Shown piece after piece: positions 7,218 through 10,253 of a DNA stretch of 10,253 nt. Made by a program: the position numbers and the translations under genes. Under the pieces are notes generated by a model that made no database searches, was not told the origin of the DNA, and was given only the letters and a program-made list of their open reading frames with translations. Location of the stretch: NCBI GenBank assembly GCA_937983065.1, contig CALKAL010000113.1:1-10253 (forward strand). The letters are read 5' to 3'. Every line of letters begins with the position of its first letter. Position 1 is the stretch's first letter. Source of the stretch: an uncultured Bacillaceae bacterium. Lineage in GTDB: Bacteria > Bacillota > Bacilli > Bacillales > Alkalibacillaceae.

Positions 7218-8000
7218 CTAGTTTTGTCCTACAGTTTCGTCTTCGATTCCTAGCTCTTCCTTAATCCATTCATATCCTTCTGCCTCTAGTCGTTTTGCAA
7301 GCTCAGGACCGCCTGATTTAACGATTCTACCTTGCATCATAACGTGGACATAATCTGGTGTGATGTAGTTAAGTAAACGTTGATAGTGTGTAATAATTAA
7401 GCAACCAAATGCATCGTTACGCATTTTGTTTATGCCGTCAGATACAATTTTTAATGCGTCAATGTCAAGACCTGAGTCAATTTCGTCTAAAATAGCAATA
7501 GCTGGCTCTAACATCATTAATTGAAGAATTTCGTTACGTTTTTTCTCTCCACCTGAAAATCCTTCATTTAAATAACGTTGTGCCATGTTTTTGTCAATTT
7601 CTAATAAATCCATCGTACTGTCCATTTCTTTAATGAACTTCATTAATGGAATTTCATCGCCTTCTTCACGTTTTGCATTAATTGCTGAACGTAAAAAGTC
7701 TGAGTTTGTAATTCCTGTTACTTCACTCGGATATTGCATTGCTAAAAATAGACCTGCTTGAGCTCTTTCGTCGACTTCCATTTCAAGAACGTCTTCACCA
7801 TCAAGCAAGATTGTACCTTTTGTTACTTCATATCGCGGATGTCCCATAATTGCACTCGCTAGTGTCGATTTACCTGTTCCGTTCGGTCCCATAACTGCGT
7901 GGAACTCTCCACCTTTAATCGTTAAATCGACCCCTTTTAAAATCTCTTTCCCGTCGATTTCTACATGAAGATCTCTAATTTCTAAAGTTGATCCTGCCAT
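7218..8000 (-). CDS. sufC: Fe-S cluster assembly ATPase SufC
   Basis: SufC is a cytoplasmic ABC-type ATPase with no membrane partner. Two copies bind SufB and SufD, and ATP-driven dimerisation opens the SufB-SufD interface for cluster building. The 260 residues contain Walker A GPNGTGKS at 38-45, the Q-loop glutamine 89 in MQYP, the signature FSGGEKKR at 148-155, Walker B AILDE at 169-173 with catalytic glutamate 173, SGLD in the D-loop and the H-loop histidine 205. The FSGGEKKRNE form is specific to the SufC family and separates it from transporter ATPases. The ATG at 8000 follows GGAGGT by six bases. It is the first gene of the operon, so it carries the suf promoter and leader in front of it. 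Confidence 0.97.
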   Translation of the reverse strand: MAGSTLEIRDLHVEIDGKEILKGVDLTIKGGEFHAVMGPNGTGKSTLASAIMGHPRYEVTKGTILLDGEDVLEMEVDERAQAGLFLAMQYPSEVTGITNSDFLRSAINAKREEGDEIPLMKFIKEMDSTMDLLEIDKNMAQRYLNEGFSGGEKKRNEILQLMMLEPAIAILDEIDSGLDIDALKIVSDGINKMRNDAFGCLIITHYQRLLNYITPDYVHVMMQGRIVKSGGPELAKRLEAEGYEWIKEELGIEDETVGQN

Positions 8001-8037
8001 ATCAATACCTCCATTTTTTATATAGTTAATTGATGGC

Positions 8038-8107
8038 TATTCTCAATTTATTCTCATTATTAGTTTATAACATTTATAATTTATATTCAACCGGTTCATT
8101 GAGAATA
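8038..8107 (-). repeat. TATTCTCA repeats in the suf leader
   Basis: TATTCTCA occurs on the plus strand at 8038-8045 and 8049-8056 (direct, 11 bases apart, thus on the same face of the helix) and inverted at 8100-8107. The outer pair matches over 10 bases, TATTCTCAAT (8038-8047) against ATTGAGAATA (8098-8107). In an RNA starting upstream, the inverted copy could pair with either of the other two. AACCGGTT, an 8-bp palindrome, lies at 8089-8096. The repeats are certain; a role as protein site or RNA fold is not. Confidence 0.7.
8065..8079. promoter_or_regulatory. PerR/Fur-box-like palindrome upstream of sufC
   Basis: TTATAACATTTATAA is a 6+3+6 inverted repeat. It matches 12 of 14 defined positions of the Bacillus PerR box as I recall it (TTATAATnATTATAA), and fewer of the Fur box. 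Control of cluster assembly by peroxide or iron would make sense. The surroundings are very AT-rich, so a chance match is possible. Confidence 0.4.
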
Positions 8108-8130
8108 CCCATATCGTTCTAGTCCACTAC

Positions 8131-8159
8131 ATTATAATCAAAAATGAGAAAGATTTAAA
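8131..8159 (-). promoter_or_regulatory. Likely sigma-A promoter of sufCDSUB
   Basis: TTTAAA (8159-8154) and a perfect TATAAT (8136-8131) are 17 bases apart on the minus strand. Transcription would start near 8124, giving a leader of about 124 bases before sufC. A second candidate nearer the gene, TTGAAT (8090-8085) with TATAAA (8069-8064), has a short 15-base spacer and would overlap the PerR-like palindrome. Both could be used. Confidence 0.45.
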
Positions 8160-8198
8160 ACTAAACGATATTATCATTCCCAATTTCCGACAAAAGAT

Positions 8199-8240
8199 AA
8201 ATATCCACTGTTACTTATTTCTAAATAACAGTGGATATTT
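8199..8240 (-). terminator. Terminator of the metNIQ operon
   Basis: AAATATCCACTGTTA (8199-8213) pairs perfectly with TAACAGTGGATATTT (8226-8240), a 15-bp stem. It lies 12 bases after the metQ stop. On the minus strand the tail is ATCTTTTG, a weak T run. Inside the loop a second small hairpin, TTATTT with AAATAA (8215-8228), competes with the inner pairs. Confidence 0.8.
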
Positions 8241-8252
8241 TCATTGTATCAA

Positions 8253-9146
8253 TTAATGATCGGCTGCTGGTAGTACTGAGCCTTCATATTTTTCTAATAT
8301 TAATGTTTGAATTTCTTCTGATTGTAATACTTCAACTAACGCTTTCAATTGTTCGTTATCTTTATCTTCTGAACGAGCGGCTACGATATTTACATACGGT
8401 GATTCACTCGTTTCTAAAATTAAAGCATCCTCTGTTGGGACTAAATCAGCTTCTAGCGCATAATTCGTATTAATCGCAACGAGGGCATCTACTTCCCTTT
8501 CATAAAACTCAGGTAAAAATCCTGGATCAACGCTATCGTCAAATTCGAGGTTTAACGGATTTTCAACGATATCATTTACCGTTGCACTTACAGGGTCGAC
8601 TGTTTCATCTAGTTTAATTAATCCTTCATTTTCTAATAAAGATAATATGCGCCCATGATCAGATATCGAACGGCTAATGATGACGACAGTTCCTTCAGAA
8701 ATATCATCAACTGAATTAATATTTTTCGAATATATTCCCATCGGTTCAAGGTGGATTGCCCCGAGATTTACAAAATCATAGCCAATTTCTTCAATCTGAT
8801 TTTCAAAGTATGGGATATGCTGATAAAAGTTCGCATCTAACGTGCCACTATCTAAATCTTCATTTGGAAAAACATAATCTTGATACGTTTCAATAACAAG
8901 GTCAATTCCTTTTTCCTTCAACAAAGGTGCCGCTTCTTCTAAAATTTCCGCATGAGGAACATTCGATGCACCGACGATTAGTTCTACTAACTCAACTTCT
9001 TCATCAGCATCTTCATTATTTGTAGCTTGCTGTTCTTCCGTATCGTTATCTCCAGTTTCCTTTTCCTCTTCATCATTTGAACTTCCACAAGCGACTAACA
9101 CTACAGCCAATAAAATTGTTAATAAAAATAAACTCAGTTTTTTCAT
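8253..9146 (-). CDS. metQ: Methionine ABC transporter substrate-binding lipoprotein MetQ (NlpA family)
   Basis: MetQ captures methionine outside the membrane and hands it to MetI. The 297-residue precursor starts with MKK, a hydrophobic segment and the lipobox LVAC, so cysteine 20 is lipidated. Residues 25-55 form a linker with 16 acidic residues and one lysine. The binding domain follows, with NlpA-family blocks: GASNVPHAEIL at 59-69, DANFYQHIPYF at 104-114, GLIKL at 175-179, INTNYALEA at 225-233 and SPYVNI at 249-254. The usual ligand loop of the form IPNDxxNxGR is instead ISRSISDHGR at 157-166: only the G-R end is kept. The gene therefore clearly belongs to the family, but the exact ligand is less certain; methionine is favoured by context. 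The ATG at 9146 follows GGGGAG by nine bases, and the gene lies 18 bases after metI. Confidence 0.9.
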   Translation of the reverse strand: MKKLSLFLLTILLAVVLVACGSSNDEEEKETGDNDTEEQQATNNEDADEEVELVELIVGASNVPHAEILEEAAPLLKEKGIDLVIETYQDYVFPNEDLDSGTLDANFYQHIPYFENQIEEIGYDFVNLGAIHLEPMGIYSKNINSVDDISEGTVVIISRSISDHGRILSLLENEGLIKLDETVDPVSATVNDIVENPLNLEFDDSVDPGFLPEFYEREVDALVAINTNYALEADLVPTEDALILETSESPYVNIVAARSEDKDNEQLKALVEVLQSEEIQTLILEKYEGSVLPAADH

Positions 9147-9164
9147 GTTTGTAAACTCCCCTTT

Positions 9165-9833
9165 TTATCTTTTATCAATCATTTTTGTAATCGTATCGCC
9201 AATAAATTGGATAATAAATACGATAATAATAATTAAAATCGTACATAATAATAATGTGTCGTAATTTCGTCTTTGAAAGCCGTGCAAGTAAGCTAAATCA
9301 CCTAAGCCACCAGCCCCGATGACACCTGCCATCGCAGTAAAACCGACTAACATAATCGCTGTTACCGTTATACCTGAAATAATCGCTGGCATCGCCTCAG
9401 ATAAAAGGACTTTAAAAATAATCGTCCGCGTTTTAGCTCCCATTGATTTGGCTGCTTCAATGACGCCTTTACTCACCTCCTTTAAAGCAATCTCAACGAT
9501 GCGGGCATAAAAGGGAGCCGCCCCGATAATGAGTGCTGGCAATGCCGCTTTCGGTCCGCGAATCGTTCCTACGAGAAATTGCGTAACAGGAATTAAGAGT
9601 AAAATTAATATAATGAAAGGAATCGCTCGAAAAATATTTACTACTGCACCTGTTATTGAATGGATCAGTCGATTTTGCCAAAGGTTGCCTTGGTCCGTTA
9701 AAAAAAGTAATAGCCCAAGCAAAATTCCTAATACGATCGTTCCTATCAATGAAATCCCCGTCATATACAACGTCTCAAAGGTCGCTATTTTAATATCTTC
9801 CATATTTGCATTCGGAAAGAAATTAGCTAACAT
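9165..9833 (-). CDS. metI: Methionine ABC transporter permease MetI (MetP)
   Basis: This is the membrane subunit of the MetNIQ importer; a dimer forms the channel for methionine. The 222 residues show five hydrophobic segments at about 20-46, 62-88, 96-116, 150-175 and 193-215. Between the third and fourth is the EAA loop, EAAKSMGAKTRT at 126-137, which docks on the ATPase MetN. Length and layout fit the MetI family of binding-protein-dependent permeases. The ATG at 9833 follows GAGGTG by seven bases and overlaps the end of metN by 11 bases, indicating coupled translation. The gene is called metP in Bacillus subtilis. Confidence 0.95.
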   Translation of the reverse strand: MLANFFPNANMEDIKIATFETLYMTGISLIGTIVLGILLGLLLFLTDQGNLWQNRLIHSITGAVVNIFRAIPFIILILLLIPVTQFLVGTIRGPKAALPALIIGAAPFYARIVEIALKEVSKGVIEAAKSMGAKTRTIIFKVLLSEAMPAIISGITVTAIMLVGFTAMAGVIGAGGLGDLAYLHGFQRRNYDTLLLCTILIIIIVFIIQFIGDTITKMIDKR

Positions 9834-10253
9834 CTGTTAACACCTCAACTTCAATTCCGATCTTTTTAATATAATCAATCACTTCATTGGATACCTCTTC
9901 ACTTGCTAATAATTCAACGATTAAAATACCGTAAGTTCCATCTTGTATCGGTGACAATGTGCCTTGTAAAATATTTAAATCAATATTGAATTTACGAGAG
10001 ACTTCACTAATTAAAGAACGTTGTGTCGATTGTCCGATAAAATGCAATTTTAATAGTTTTGAATCGTTTTTTTGATTGATAATGGCATGAATATTTGCCT
10101 CAAAAGGTAACGTATTTATTTGTTGCACGAACCGTTTCGCCGTTGTTGTTTTCGGACGGACAAAAACGTCTAATACATCTCCTACTTCAACAATCTTACC
10201 TTCATCCATCACCGCAACCCGATGACAAATCTTTTGAATGACGTGCATCTCAT
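9823..10253 (-). CDS. metN: Methionine ABC transporter ATPase MetN, C-terminal part (cut by window edge)
   Basis: The frame is open at the right edge and its first full codon is at 10251, so only about 142 C-terminal residues are visible; the internal ATG at 10248 is not the start. The first residues, EMHVIQKICHRVAVMDEG, follow the H-loop of a MetN ATPase, and the nucleotide-binding motifs lie outside the window. The last 90 or so residues are a NIL (ACT-like) domain, which in MetN binds cytoplasmic methionine and shuts the transporter down (trans-inhibition). The stop overlaps the start of metI. Any S-box riboswitch or T-box controlling the operon would be upstream of metN and cannot be seen. 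Confidence 0.93.
   Translation of the reverse strand, partial: EMHVIQKICHRVAVMDEGKIVEVGDVLDVFVRPKTTTAKRFVQQINTLPFEANIHAIINQKNDSKLLKLHFIGQSTQRSLISEVSRKFNIDLNILQGTLSPIQDGTYGILIVELLASEEVSNEVIDYIKKIGIEVEVLTDVS

Noticed and set aside
8001..8252. Possible S-box, T-box or other known riboswitch before sufC.
   Set aside because: I see no T-box sequence (TGGNACCGCG type), no S-box core and no terminator hairpin between the promoter candidates and sufC; only the simple repeats described above.
9529..9840. A 103-codon plus-strand open frame opposite metI.
   Set aside because: It lies entirely antisense to a well-conserved membrane protein gene, has no convincing product, and its composition is what the complement of metI would give.

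Overview
The window reads as a low-GC Firmicutes chromosome, most likely a Bacillaceae species related to Bacillus, Oceanobacillus or Virgibacillus. The evidence is the SufCDSUB gene order with the zinc scaffold SufU in place of IscU/SufA, AGGAGG-type ribosome binding sites, YunD/YunE homologues, and the same neighbourhood (met transporter, suf operon, yunE/yunD) known from Bacillus. A very acidic linker behind the lipid anchor of MetQ would fit a salt- or alkali-tolerant species, but that is only a hint.

All genes lie on the minus strand, so transcription runs from right to left. (1) 10253-8253: the end of metN, then metI and metQ, a methionine ABC importer operon whose promoter is outside the window; it ends in a 15-bp hairpin at 8199-8240. 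(2) 8252-8001: a 250-base non-coding stretch holding the suf promoter region, a PerR/Fur-like palindrome and a repeated TATTCTCA element that could fold the leader RNA in two ways. (3) 8000-2806: sufC-sufD-sufS-sufU-sufB, the complete iron-sulfur cluster assembly operon of Firmicutes, closed by a strong 12-bp hairpin at 2772-2800. (4) 2805-1713: a single metallo-beta-lactamase-fold hydrolase with its own consensus sigma-A promoter, a palindromic operator-like site just after the predicted transcription start, and its own terminator. (5) 1638-1: yunE (TauE/SafE-type membrane permease) followed by the N-terminal part of yunD (metallophosphoesterase), probably one operon running off the window.

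How the genes work together: MetNIQ imports methionine. SufS takes sulfur from cysteine and passes it to SufU, which delivers it to the SufBCD scaffold, where SufC supplies ATPase activity. YunE belongs to a family that often moves sulfur-containing anions, so much of the window is loosely sulfur-related. The metallo-hydrolase and YunD have no evident link to this theme.

I did not find a new defence system, mobile element, CRISPR array, RNA gene or other undescribed system. The genes are well-known housekeeping families with their key residues intact. The points worth a second look are regulatory (the suf leader and the operator-like site before the hydrolase gene) plus a divergent ligand loop in MetQ.
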